A stretch of 64,000 bases of DNA from Platycnemis pennipes (GCA_933228895.1 OW121846.1:77636064-77700063); one strand, 5' to 3'. Counted from the first letter of the stretch, positions 19,926 through 30,752 are shown. Notes: generated from the letters alone by a model not told the origin. Numbers and translations are program-made.

Positions 19926-21414
19926 TGTTAAGAAATAACCGCGAGTTAAACAAAATATTCCTAATCGATTCCTTAAGAAGCTGAATGACTAGGTACCGTT
20001 TGATAAAGAGGCCTAGAAATGTGGAGAAATTTTGGAAGTGGACTGAAGCAATGAGGAATGATGCACCCTCTATCGTAGAAAGGGTGTGGAACGAAAACTA
20101 CAGACCGTTGGGTCGAGGTAATCGGTGGCGAGGCCACGAAAGAATGAAATGATGCTGTAATAAAAAACCCGGAAGTTTGATACCCGAGTTTCCGCTCGAT
20201 TTTGCCGCCAGATAAGCATCCGGGTTTCCACCCGAGTTTGTCTCCGAATTCATCGACTGGCGGATATGGGGTCCGACATCGAGTTCCGCAACCAGGCGTT
20301 CAGCATGGGTAACCAGTCGCTGTGACGTTATTTGGAACGTCATGTGACGTCAACGTCAACGATTGTGAACGTCATGTCATGTCACAACGAAATGTGCGTG
20401 GCAGAGGATGGATTAATAATAACAATAATATTGCTAGTATTTTTTAACTGTAGAAATGAATGCCATTTATTCTGACAGTTGATGGACCCCGCTTTTTACA
20501 AGTGAATCCTGGTAGAGAACGCAGAATCGTTAGAACCCAGGACAAACCACACGGGGCTAAAAGTTGCATTTTAAAGCAAAACCTCTACTAGTACTAGTAG
20601 GATATAGTACTAGTACTAGTAGGATATGATGCAGCTGTTTTGCCTCGCTCTTCATGCTTCTCTAAAACTCACGGTAAGGTGATAGAACTTCCTGAAATTC
20701 ACATTTGCTATTCAAGCTTCCTTCTATGCGCGGATCGCCTTGGCGTAATTTCTCTTGAAATTAGTCAATTGTGTTAAACACGTCCTCGAGAGATTTCACG
20801 GTCAATTTATGACACTCATTTTCGCATGACATCACTAACTCCTCATCACACCACTATATTTTCGTTGACAGGATCAAATCCAGTTCCAATAATTCTAAAC
20901 ACATATCTGACCACAATAGCTGGAGACTCCGTCACCTACTTAGTGATGTGGTTCTTGCAATTATACCACCTCTTTCTCCTGCTTTCAATGAAATCCTTGT
21001 CCCACAATAGCTATTGCCAGCTACGAACCCACTGATTTCCTCTTCGAATGAAGAAAACCTGAGGGAAGCATTCCCCACTTCTGAACAAAGGCTTTTCCAG
21101 CGAGCATTCAATGTCAACTCCTTCACTCATTCCATGAAACCAATATGATGTTAATTGCATCCATGAGTTTGAATGAAGGCCAGAAATTCATGATCAAGCT
21201 AAGGGGTTGATCTTCAAACGCCTGCAGCGGTCTCTTGAAAGTGTGCTTATTGTGGTAGGATTTAGAGGTTTCATTACTCCTTGATCAAGCGGTTGTCAAT
21301 GGATGCCGTACTTGGAGGGAGAAAGAGTATTCAATGTTTTCGTCAGCGTTTTGCAGAGTAACCGGATGTTCAGCGGTATTGTCAAGTGTTAGTAGAATAG
21401 AGCTAGTTCTTTGT
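19926..21414. other. Intergenic, single-copy-looking
   Basis: No gene recognised in either strand. Around 20595-20640 a 22-bp unit with tactagtactagtaggata occurs twice. 20330-20390 contains repeated aacgtcatg/tgacgtcaac steps that resemble CRE-like sites, but nothing shows they are functional. Confidence 0.45.
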
Positions 21415-21547
21415 TGCATGAGACTATTATGCAGCTTGTTTCCATTTAGTAGCTTGTTTGCATGTCAATAGTGCATGCTTGGTGATCTTTACCCCTTGCC
21501 ACACACCCTCGCGATGGCTGTCAGGGTATCGCATGGATATAGATGTA
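21415..21547 (+). mobile_element. LINE-B 3' UTR end
   Basis: Sense LINE-B UTR from tgcatgagac to the hairpin (cacaccctcgcgatggctgtcaggg) and a degenerate tail atggatatagatgtac. Confidence 0.82.
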
Positions 21548-21567
21548 CATCATAGGTATATAGGTGT

Positions 21568-22059
21568 GCAGCGTAGAGCAGCTAGGTTCGTTAAATGTTT
21601 TACGATAGGTTGAGTAGTGTTTCAGAATTAATAAAAGAGTTAGGGTGGGAGTCATTATCAGAGCGTAGGTTAAGGTATAGATTAAATCTATTAGAGAAAT
21701 TTCAATCCGATATCTTTACTCAAGATGTTAGGCACATATTAAAAACACCAGCGTATTATGCTAGATTCGATCAGATAAACAAGATTAGAGAGATAGATTG
21801 CCGTACCGATAGTTTCCAAATGGCATTTTTCCCCCGTACTATAAGAGAACAGAATAGGCAGCATAGCAAAGGGAAATATTTTAGAGTAGTCTGTAAGGCA
21901 TGATGCGTGTCTTAATCCCTTAAACACCATACATACTAACAATCTAGTTATATGAGATATGTATATAGTATTTTGTTTGCATTTTAATAGTGTATGCTTG
22001 CGCTTCACCCCCTGCCACACACCCTCGCGGTGGCTTGCAGGGTATCGCATAGATGTAGA
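21568..22059 (+). pseudogene. LINE-B C-terminal domain and 3' end
   Basis: Sense LINE-B starting at VQRRAARFVK. An open stretch 21595-21903 gives DRLSSVSELIKELGWESLSE, LKTPAYYARFDQINKIREID, and FFPRTIREQNRQHSKG. UTR and terminal hairpin follow to gcatagatgtaga. No catalytic core, so a dead 5'-truncated copy. Confidence 0.87.
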
Positions 22060-23101
22060 AAGCTTTATTCAGATTTCCAATGAGAGAAACATTAAAAGGA
22101 TAGTATTCATAATTAAACTGAAAAAGTAAACATTAAAAAGTATAAATAATTTACATATATATAATAATTTAGCTACCATAAGTAAACAATTCCTTTGACG
22201 CTAACTTAATCGTACAAAACCTTATTATTTACTCTAGTAAATATAGCGTTAAATTCGGAACGGGTTGTTGTTATCCTATTGAGATGAAATTTCGTTTTTG
22301 AGAAAATACAACCGAAAGGAAAAAAATTGGAGGTTGAGCACAAAAATGTTCGCAAAATAATTTTTTGCTCAAATAATGGGCACCGTTATACACGCAGTAG
22401 TATGTTTTTTGCATGCCTGATGGCATTATGGGTAAACTCATTCTGACTTATAATTCATGCTTGGTGATGTTTTTTCCCTTCTCACCAACCCTCGCGTTGC
22501 TTTCCGGGTTTTTTTTTACAGAGGTAGATGATTATCTCTACCCCGCTTTCCACTACACTCCCGGAAAGGTTCCTTCCACGCGTTATATCTTCTTCCAGAT
22601 TAGCACAATTCCGACCTCTCCCTGGACTATTCAAAATGCCTATACCCCCAACTCGTCGCTTACTCATAATTCCACCTTCAGCAATGCCATTCAGTATCCT
22701 TTTGTCTGTAATGACTTGTCCCATCAACCCACTCTCCAACGGTTCCCACCAACGAGTCTCTTTCTTCTAGCAGCATGCTCAACACTAAATCGTCCTCATT
22801 CTTGTCCATCGTGCCTTTCCATTCTCCTCCGCACCCACATTCCAAATGCCCCAATGCACTCTCGTCATTTATCCCTAGAGTCAAGGTCTCAGGCTTACTC
22901 AAAGATGTAGAGCTTGATATAGAGTGCGGCTCAAAATCAAGCAACTAACCTCTTATTCACGTCTTTGTTTATGGTTTAAGCTACAGGTTCTTCACAACCG
23001 GCAAATGCCAATTTTAACAATGCAATCCTCGTAACGAAATTTCCGTTGTTTTCCCATTCGTCCAAAACCCTATCGTAGTAATGAAACTAATCTACATTCA
23101 A
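22060..23101. other. Intergenic, one decayed tip
   Basis: AT-rich then pyrimidine-rich sequence. 22445-22515 resembles a degraded sense LINE-B tip (ttcatgcttggtgatg, accctcgcgttgctttccgg). Overlapping open frames at 22413-22944 on both strands have no recognisable domain and strongly biased composition. Confidence 0.45.
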
Positions 23102-23820
23102 TCATCTACATCCAAATAATACCCTGCAAGCCACCATAAACGTTTGTGGCAAATGAGAATTCACAACAAACATGCATTACATGTCATGCATACGTACTAA
23201 CAATCTAGTTGCATGAGACACTATAGTTGCTTGTTTGCATGTTAATAGTGCATGCTTGGTGATTTTCACCCCCTGCCACACACCCTCGCGGTGGCTTGCA
23301 GGGTATCGTGTAGATGTAGATGTAGATGCATAAAAAAGATTAGCAATGATATTGTAGTCTACACTTCACAATTTAAAAAAAATGGCAAATCAACCATTCC
23401 ATACTATTCCTTTTTTATGCATGATATGTAGTGCATGTTTGGTGAGCAATCACCCCCTGCCACACACCCTTGTGGTGGCTTGCAGCGTATTATGTAGATG
23501 TAGATGCAGATAGAAGCATGCGTTATCATGCTGTTAGTTGGGTTAGCTTAAAGTCCTTATACCAACCCGCAACTACCTATGCTATCCTTTGATACACTCG
23601 TATTTATGCTATTGGATATTTTACAGCTAATAATATCCCTAATTTTACGAGGAAAAAGGGACATTTTGAATCTGTAATTTCGGCAATAAATTTCTCTAGT
23701 TTTGTGATTGTGGTTCCGTCTACCATAGTAAGTTTGAGTTCGTAAAATATTTTTAGCGTCATCATTGGAAATATTGACTTGGAATTTAGTCAAGAGATTA
23801 AGTCTAAATTCTAACATACG
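23102..23820 (-). mobile_element. LINE-A 3' copy carrying two nested insertions
   Basis: One antisense LINE-A 3' end in three parts: 23102-23192, 23326-23398 and 23511-23820. Inserted are a sense LINE-B 3' end (23193-23325) and a sense LINE-A 3' end (about 23399-23510). The C-terminal frame at 23557-23817 still reads RLNLLTKFQVNISNDDAKN but is truncated. Confidence 0.82.
23193..23325 (+). mobile_element. LINE-B 3' UTR insertion with TSD
   Basis: 133 bp of LINE-B 3' end (actaacaatctagttgcatg through both hairpins to gtgtagatgtagatgtag) inside an antisense LINE-A. Direct repeats ATGCATA at 23186-23192 and 23326-23332. The hairpins are the cleanest LINE-B example here: GGTGA-tttt-CACC and CACC-ctcgc-GGTG within CCCTGC/GCAGGG. 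Confidence 0.85.
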
Positions 23821-23902
23821 TTTACATCTACGTTTACCCTACAAGCCACCGCGAGGGTGTGTGGCAGGGGGTGAAGATCACCAAGCATGTACTATAGACA
23901 TT
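23821..23902 (-). mobile_element. LINE-B tip
   Basis: Antisense LINE-B tail, hairpins and the start of the UTR, ending at the A-run that precedes the sense LINE-B copy. Confidence 0.8.
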
Positions 23903-23918
23903 AAAAAAAAAAATTTCA

Positions 23919-25394
23919 GTGATAGTAGTGAATTGTCGTAGTATAAGAAATAAAGTAGCAGAATTTCACCACCTCATTAAGAGTACTAATGCAGATATAA
24001 TCGTAGGTACAGAAAGCTGGCTTTTGAAGGACATATCAGATCATGAAGTATTTCCGAAGTGTTTTACCGTATACAGAAAGGATAGAGTAAGCAGAAACGG
24101 AGGAGGAGTTTTCATAGCTGTGAAGGACCCGTATGTCAGTAGAAGAGAACTTATTTCAGAGCGAAATGTAGAAAGTATTTGGTGTTCCGTTAAAAGTAAA
24201 AGTAGTAAAGCAAAAAACATATATGTAGGTGCATATTACAGGCCACCGGACGCAGACGTCAATTCTATAATAGAGCTAGAGTCAGAGATACGTACATTAC
24301 TTTCTGGGAAAAATGATGGAGGAATAATAGTAGGCGGAGATTTCAATCTCCCCTCGATAGACTGGAATACGTGTAGTTTCATTACAGGAGGTAAGGATAA
24401 GGAACTCTGCGAATCACTGTTGAACACCTTTACGACACATTCTTTACAACAGCTAGTAACAGAGCCGACCAGGGGAAACAACATTCTAGACTTATTAGCA
24501 ACAAATATACCCGAGAGAGTTCTAAATACAGTTACAGACACAGGAATTAGTGGCCATAAAATAGTGCATGCGAAATTTATTGTAGGCGTTGAAAGACATT
24601 ATAAACCAAGGAGGAGGGTGTACTTATTTGGCAAGGCAAATTACGACGGTATGAAAGAGGTATTAAGGGAAGCGTTTAATATATTCAGCGAACAAAGCAA
24701 AGGATTAAATACAGAGAATTCGTGGAGAGAATTTCTTGAGGTCACCCGTAACGCTGTTCATAAATACATACCAAGTAAATATATTAGTGATAATACAGAG
24801 CCAAGTTGGTATAACGCGGAGGTTAGGAAATCACTAAAGCGACAAAGGGTATGCCACGCTAAGATGAAAAATGCAGGACGGGGTCTATCGGTAGAGGAAA
24901 AAAATGAGCTAGTTCAAAACTATAAAAAATCGAGAGCATTAGCAAGGAAATCATGTCGGCAAGCGTTATCGCATTTCAAGAGCAAGATGTTAGGAGAATA
25001 TTTAGACAGCAATCCTACAGCGTTTTGGTCATATGTGAGAGAGCTCCAGGGAAATAAGTCCACAGTGCACACACTTAAAAATGATAAAGGAATCAGAGTC
25101 ACCAGCAGTGTAGAAAAAGCCAATACTTTAAACACCTTCTTCCAAAGTGTATTCAACTCATCGTCACAAAACGCAGTGGAACCACCGCCGAACACTTTCA
25201 GTGAGCAAATGCCCGAAATAAACATTTCATGTCGTGGAATAGAGCAGCAGTTAAAAAGGATAAGTAAAAACAAATCACCAGGTCCCGATCAAATTCCTTC
25301 CAGAATATATAAAACATTAGCTTCTGAAATAGCCCCCTATCTAGAAATAATATTCAATAAAACACTAAAGAACCACACAGTACCCAAGGATTGA
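23919..25394 (+). pseudogene. LINE-B endonuclease and RT N-terminus, ended by a nonsense codon
   Basis: 491 codons; the first codon is GTG within the domain, so the true start is missing. APE-type endonuclease (about residues 3-220) nicks the target for target-primed reverse transcription. Visible: VNCRSIRNK, E32 in GTESWL, YYRPPDADV, D141/N143 in GGDFNLPSIDW, and D191 in ILDLLA. The last catalytic motif reads SGHKIVH (211-217) where the inverted copy at 25868-26704 keeps DH, so this copy probably lost the SDH aspartate. Linker FWSYVRELQG and RT SPGPDQIPSRIYK follow. The TGA at 25392-25394 stands where LINE-A has Trp (MDWKAADV), a single G-to-A change. Confidence 0.9.
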
Positions 25395-25867
25395 AAAGTA
25401 GCTAACATTACACCTATATTTAAAAGCGGTGATATGGAAGAACCTAGTAACTACAGACCCATTTCACTCACGTCAATCTCTTGTAAGATATTTGAGCACA
25501 TAGTAGTCAGTTCGATCATGGGGCATTTGGATAGTCAGGGATTACTCATAAACAGCCAGCATGGGTTCTGGAAAGGTAGATCTTGCGAGACACAATTAGC
25601 TTTATTCGCACACGATATTTTAGTCCACGGCGAAAGCAGTACTGAAGTTGATGCGATATTTTTAGATTTTAAAAAGGCATTCGATGAAGTTCCTCATGAT
25701 AAATTAATCTTGAAGTTAAAAAGTTTTGGTATAAATAAAGACGTTGTATGTTGGGTAAAAGAATTCTTAAGTGGGCGAGAGCAGAGGGTTGTCATAGATG
25801 GTATCATGTCGGACACAATCGAAGTCACATCGGGAGTTCCCCAGGGTAGCGTAGTAGGTCCGCTCTG
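25395..25867 (+). pseudogene. LINE-B RT continuation after the stop
   Basis: Same frame as the preceding segment, directly after the TGA: ITPIFKSGD, NYRPISLTSISCKIFEHIVV, LDFKKAFDEVPHDKLILKLK, SGVPQGSVVGPL. The element sequence ends before FADD; the remaining open codons to 25958 are read-through into inverted sequence. No polymerase activity is possible. Confidence 0.88.
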
Positions 25868-26704
25868 TATTATCACTAATGAATTTACTTGGTATGTATT
25901 TATTAACTGCTTTACGGGTGACCTCAAGAAACTCTCTCCACGAATCCTCTGTATTTAAACCTTTCATTTGTTCGCTAAATACATTAAACGATTCCCCTAA
26001 TTCCTCTTTCATACCGGTGTAATTAGCCTTTCCAAATAAGTATACCCTCCTCCTTGGTTTATAATATCTTTCAACGCCTACAATAAACTTTTGAATGCAC
26101 TATTTTATGATCACAAATTCCTGTGTCTATAACTGTATTTAGAAATCTTTCGGGTATATTTGTTGCTAACAAGTCTAGAATGTTGTTTCCCCTGGTCGGT
26201 TTTGTTACAAGCTGTTGTAAAGAATGTGACGTAGGTGTGCTCAATAGTGTTTAGCAGAGTTATTTATCCTTACCTTCTGTTATAAAACTACACGTATTCC
26301 ATTCTATCGAAGGAAGATTGAAATCCGCACTACTTTTATTACCATATCATTGTTCCGAGAAAATAATGCACGTATCTCTTACTCTAGTTCCATTATGGAA
26401 TTGACGTCTGCGTCCGGTGGCCTTTAATATGCACCTACATATATATTTTTTGCGTTATTACTTTTACTTTTAACGGAACACCAAATACTTTCTACATTTC
26501 GCTCTGAAATAAGTTCTCTTCTACTGACATACGGGTCCTTCACACCTATGAATACTCCTCCTCCGTTTCTTCTTACTCTACCCTTTCTGTAAACGGTAAA
26601 ACACTTCGGAAATACTTCATAATCTGATATATCCTTCGAAAGCCAGCTACCTGTACCTACGATTATATCTGCATCAGTATTTTTTATGAGGTGGTGTAAT
26701 TATG
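25868..26704 (-). pseudogene. Inverted LINE-B endonuclease segment
   Basis: Antisense LINE-B from the endonuclease/linker boundary (minus strand NKYIPSKFISDNTE) back to the first endonuclease codons. Frames are broken by indels. It forms a long inverted repeat with 23930-24790, separated by about 1.1 kb. At its 5' end the element sequence passes directly into the 17-bp minisatellite. Confidence 0.87.
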
Positions 26705-27030
26705 CTACTTTATTTCTTATAAGACTTTATTTCTTATACTACTTCATTTCTTATACTAATTTATTTCTTATACTACTTTATTTCTTATACTACTTTATTT
26801 CTTATGCTACTTTATTTCTTATACTACTTTATTTCTTATACTACTTTATTTCTTATACTACTTTATTTCTTATACTACTTTATTTCTTATACTACTTTAT
26901 TTCTTATACTACTTTATTTCTTATACTACTTTATTTCTTATACTACTTTATTTCTTATACTACTTTATTTCTTATACTACTTTATTTCTTATACTACTTT
27001 ATTTCTTATACTACTTTATTTCTTATACTA
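26705..27030. repeat. 17-bp minisatellite, about 19 copies
   Basis: Unit ctactttatttcttata, near-identical copies except the first few (agactttatttc.., ctacttcattt.., ctaatttattt..). The unit is the reverse complement of LINE-B endonuclease codons SIRNK (tataagaaataaagtag), which in LINE-B is flanked by a 4-nt direct repeat ctac. Because 17 is not a multiple of three, plus-strand translation gives a hydrophobic pattern of 17 residues (LLYFLYYFISYTTLFLI) that is an artefact, not a membrane protein. Confidence 0.95.
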
Positions 27031-27215
27031 CATGCACCAATCACTACAGAAAACTATAAAATATTTCCCCTACATATCCCTTTGCTATGCTGCCTATTCT
27101 GTTTTCTTATAGTACGGTGGAAAAATGCAATTTTAAATCTATCAGTACGACAATATATCTCAAACATTATAATACATCTATCACTACATAATACCCTGCA
27201 AGCCACCATAAGGTG
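27031..27215 (-). mobile_element. LINE-B C-terminal scrap and LINE-A tip
   Basis: 27031-27165 is antisense LINE-B around the FFPRTIR and UTR start. 27166-27215 is an antisense LINE-A tip broken in the hairpin loop. Then LINE-A starts in sense. Confidence 0.78.
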
Positions 27216-27227
27216 GCACTTCACTTC

Positions 27228-28851
27228 ACTGGACAAAGTTAACTTGCTAGATTCCTTCTTCCAAACCGTTTTTAACCCACCTTCCGGGGATTCAACTGTC
27301 GTGTTACCTAACCTCTTTCAGCGGTTGATTCAACCAATTGACATTTCCTGTAATGGTATTGAAAAGTTACTTAAAGATATAAGCCCCAACAAATCTCCTG
27401 GCCCAAATCAAATTCCCTCCCGTGTATATAGAGAGTTAGCATCCGAAATTTCCCCCTACCTTGAAATAGTATTTAATAAATCCCTGACCGAACACGTCGT
27501 ACCGATGGACTGGAAAGCAGCCGATGTAACACCCATTTTTAAAAGTAGTGATAGGGAGCAGCCATCTAACTACAGACCTATATCCCTCACATCCATTTCA
27601 TGCAAGGTCCTAGAACATATAATTGTCAGTTCAGTCATGGGACACCTAGATAACCAGAATTTATTGTCCAATGTCCAGCATGGCTTCCGAAAGAGCAGAT
27701 CGTGTGAAACCCAACTTGCTCTCTTTTCCCACGATATTTTAGTTTCTGGCAAAAATAATACTCCAGTGGATGCTATATTTCTAGACTTCAAGAAAGCATT
27801 TGACAAGGTTTCTCACAGCAAACTAATTTTGAAGTTAAAATCTTATGGGTTAGACAGTAACATTATATCATGGATTAATGATTTTCTGCATGATCGGGTT
27901 CAAAGGGTTGTTTTAGGCGGTGTTTCCTCACCGGCAATTAAAGTCACTTCGGGTGTCCCACAAGGTAGTGTGATAGGTCCACTCCTATTCCTTTTGTACA
28001 TTAATGATATCCATAAGGTGGTAAAAAGTAAGCTTCGTCTATTTGCCGATGACGCAGTAGTGTACAGGAAAATTCTATGCCCAAACGATAAAGAATATTT
28101 AAATTTTGACCTACAAGCAATTGAAACTTGGTGTGATACATAGCAGTTAGAATTAAACTTTAAGAAATGTCTTGTAATGAATTTTTGGAAAAAGAATAGC
28201 TCTCCTCCTACCACTTACAAAATAAGTAATAATGAATTAACAACCGTGGAATCCATTAAATATCTTGGAATAAGACTGACAAATAATCTTTCCTGGGGTA
28301 AACACATTCGTGAAATAATGGGTCCAGCGAATCGCAAACTGGGTTTCATTAAAAGAGTATTGGGTAAATGTGACGATCATGTACGAGAAACCAATTACTT
28401 TTCCCTTGTTAGACCTCATTTGGAATATGCTACCAGTGTATGGGATCCCTACGAAATCGGTCTAAGTAATGAACTTGAACGTGTGCAGCGAAGATCGGCA
28501 AGATTTGTAAAGGGACGATACGATAATTATATTAGCGTAACCAGTCTATTAAATGAATTGAAATGGGAATCATTGTCAGATCGCAGGTTGAAATTTAGAC
28601 TTAATCTCTTAAATACATTCCATGATAATATTTTCAGTGATGACGTTAAAAATATATTGCGAACCCCAACTTATTATAGTAGACTGGACCATTATCACAA
28701 AATTAGGGAAATTGATTGCCGAAGAGGCAGATTCAAAATGTCCTTTTTCCCTCGTACAATTAGAGATACGAATAACGGTAAATATGTCCTATCGGAGAGT
28801 AGCAATGAATAGCATTGGTAGCTGCATGTTGGTATGAGTACTTAAAGCTAA
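27228..28851 (+). pseudogene. LINE-A reverse transcriptase, one nonsense codon
   Basis: Sense LINE-A from DKVNLLDSFFQTVF through SPGPNQIPSR, LDFKKAFDKVSHSK, SGVPQGSVIGP and LFADDAVVY to the C-terminal FFPRTIRDTNNGKY and stop at 28812. One in-frame TAG at 28141-28143 replaces the Trp of DTWQLEL (TGG to TAG). The rest (28144-28812) stays in the same frame. The 3' UTR ends after about 40 nt, at 28851, where LINE-B starts, so the hairpin and tail are missing. Closely related to the 5991-8080 copy. Confidence 0.9.
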
Positions 28852-29577
28852 TTAATAGTAGTCAGTTCGATCATGGGGCATTTGGATAGTCAGGGATTAC
28901 TCATAAACAGCCAACACGGGTTCCGGAACTTGCGGTAGATCTTGCGAGACACAATTAGCTCTATTCGTACACGATTCGACCACGGCGAAAACAGTACTGA
29001 AGTTGATGCGATATTTTTAGATTTTAAAAAGGGTTTCGATAAAGTTCCTCATAATAAAATAATCTTGAAGTTAGAGGGTATTGGTATGAATAAAGACGGT
29101 GTATGTTGGGTAAAAGAATTCTTCAGTGGGCGAGAGCAGAGGATTGTCATAGATGGTATCATGTCGGACACAATCGAAGTCACATCGGGAGTTCCCCAGG
29201 GTAGCGTAGATGGTCCGCTTCTATTTCTTCTATACATTAACGATTTATGTACCGTAGTTAGTAGTAAGCTTAGACTTTTTGCAGACGAAGCGGTAGTGTA
29301 TAGGGGTATATCAAAAGAAGAAGACAGGATATTGCTTGGCAAGGATTTAGATGCAATTCAAGAGTGGTGCGATAAATGGCAGTTAGAACTTAACATTAAA
29401 AAGTGTGTAGCTATCAATTTTTGGAGGAGGAATAATTTGATAGAGCGTACCTATAAATTTAGTAACACGAAGGTCGAAAACATTGAAACCATAAGATATT
29501 TAGGTGTAATAATCACTAAGGATTTATCGTGGGGAAGACACATAACGGAATTATGCTGCGGGGCGAAGAGAATTTTT
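28852..29577 (+). pseudogene. LINE-B RT palm and thumb
   Basis: Sense LINE-B from VVSSIMGHLDSQGLLINSQH through LDFKKGFDKVPHNK, SGVPQGSVDGPLLFLLYIND and LFADEAVVY (FADD changed to FADE) to the thumb (WQLELNIKKCVAINFWRRNN, LGVIITKDLSWGRHI). An indel near 28930-28980 disrupts the start. It ends in the palindrome at 29562-29591. The active-site change argues that this copy is dead. Confidence 0.85.
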
Positions 29578-29591
29578 AAATTCTCTTCGCC
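29562..29591. repeat. Palindrome at LINE-B/LINE-A junction
   Basis: 14-nt arms GGCGAAGAGAATTT and AAATTCTCTTCGCC with a tt spacer, the same junction as at 15790-15823 in the partner copy. Confidence 0.85.
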
Positions 29592-29937
29592 AAATATTTT
29601 TAACATCATCACTGAAAATATAGTCTTGGAGTTTGTTTAAGAGATTAAGTCCTTATTTCAACCTACGATCTGACAATGATACCCAATTTAATTCATTTAA
29701 TAGACTGGTTACGCTTGTAAGGTTATCATACCGTCCCTTTACAAATCTTGCCGATCTTCGCTGCACACGTTCAAGTTCGTTATTTAGACCGATTTTGTAG
29801 GGATCCCATACACTGGCAGCATATTCCAAATGAGGTCTTACAGGGGAAAAGTAGCTGATTTCTCGTACATGATCGTCACAAATTACCCAGTACTCTTTTG
29901 ACGAATCCCAGTTTACGATTTGCTTGACCAATTATTA
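29592..29937 (-). pseudogene. LINE-A thumb/C-terminal segment inside the composite
   Basis: Antisense LINE-A, minus strand reading REISYFSPVRPHLEYAASVW, NELERVQRRSARFVKGRYDN, SLLNELNWVSLSDRRLK and NIFSDDVKNI-type sequence. Open over 92 codons but without catalytic motifs, UTR or own tail. Confidence 0.85.
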
Positions 29938-29960
29938 GTATCGTGTAGATGTAGATGTAA

Positions 29961-30752
29961 AGCTATAAATTTAGTAACACGAAGATCGAAAACGTAGAAA
30001 CCATAAGATATTTAGGTGTAACAATCACTAATGATTTATCGTGGGGAAGTCACATTAGGGAAATATGCGGCCGAGCGAAGAGAAAGCTAGGATTTATTAA
30101 AAGAGTACTAGGGAAATGTGACGAGAAGACAAAAGAGCGATGTTCATTTTCACTAGTTAGGCCCCACTTTGAGAATGCAGCCAGTGTATGGGATCCTACT
30201 GATTTAGTTTTGATTAGAGAACTAGACAGTGTGCAGCGTAGAGTGGCTAGGTTCGTTAAAAGGTGTTACGATAGGTTGAGTAGCGTTTCAGAATTAATAA
30301 AGGAATTAGGGTGGGAATCATTATCAGGTCGTAGGTTAAAGTACAGATTAAATCTATTAGAGAAATTTCAATCGGATAGCTTTACTGAAGATGTTAGGCA
30401 CATATTAATAAAACCAGCGTATTATGCTAGATTCGACCAGATAAATAAGATTAGAGAGATAGATTGTCATACCGATAGATTCAAAATGGCATTTTTCCCC
30501 CGTACTATAAGAGAACAGAATAGGCAGCATAGGAAACGGATAGGTAGGGGAAATATGTTAGAGTATTCTGTCGTGCATATTGCATGTTGTTAACCCCTCA
30601 AATACTATAGATAGGTACTAACAATCTAGTTGCATGAGACCCTTTAGTTGCTGTTTGCATGTTAGTAGTGCATGCTTGGTGATATTCACCCCCTGTCACA
30701 TACCCTCGCGGTGGCTTTCAGGGTATCGTATATTTGTAGATAGATGTAGATT
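29961..30752 (+). pseudogene. LINE-B thumb to 3' end
   Basis: Sense LINE-B from YKFSNTKIENVETIRYLGVT-like thumb codons through KRKLGFIKRVLGKCDEKTKE, SLVRPHFENAASVWDP and an open C-terminus (30210-30593). The C-terminus reads FVKRCYDRLSSVSELIKELG, KPAYYARFDQINKIREID and FPRTIREQNRQHRK. UTR, hairpins and a gtagatagatgtag tail follow. Complete 3' half, 5'-truncated. Confidence 0.88.

Larger units (their letters stand above)
23903..25867 (+). mobile_element. LINE-B 5' part: endonuclease plus RT, 3'-truncated
   Basis: The only LINE-B copy with a full endonuclease domain. It starts after an A-run without a visible 5' UTR or ATG, runs through endonuclease, linker and RT fingers/palm, and stops at ccgct just before the FADD motif. 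There an inverted LINE-B segment begins, with 3 nt of shared sequence (gct) at the join. Confidence 0.9.
28989..29965 (+). repeat. A/B composite segment, copy 2
   Basis: Reverse-complement partner of 15418-16393, same internal order: sense LINE-B RT, palindrome, antisense LINE-A thumb/C-terminus (29592-29937), LINE-B-type tail gtatcgtgtagatgtag and aaagctat. Both ends of the match fall at abrupt sequence switches. Copy lengths agree within 1 bp. Confidence 0.85.

Noticed and set aside
20330..20390. Cluster of tgacgtca-like words as a CRE regulatory site
   Set aside because: No associated promoter or gene; the words look like part of a decayed local repeat.
22413..22944. Open frames on both strands in a pyrimidine-rich region
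   Set aside because: Biased composition and no recognisable domain or conserved pattern.
23919..23921. GTG as a true start codon for the LINE-B endonuclease
   Set aside because: The preceding codons continue the domain (ISVIVVNCRS), so the copy simply lacks its start.
26686..27112. Long hydrophobic open frame resembling a multi-span membrane protein
   Set aside because: It is a translation of a 17-bp minisatellite; every frame gives a repeated hydrophobic pattern.
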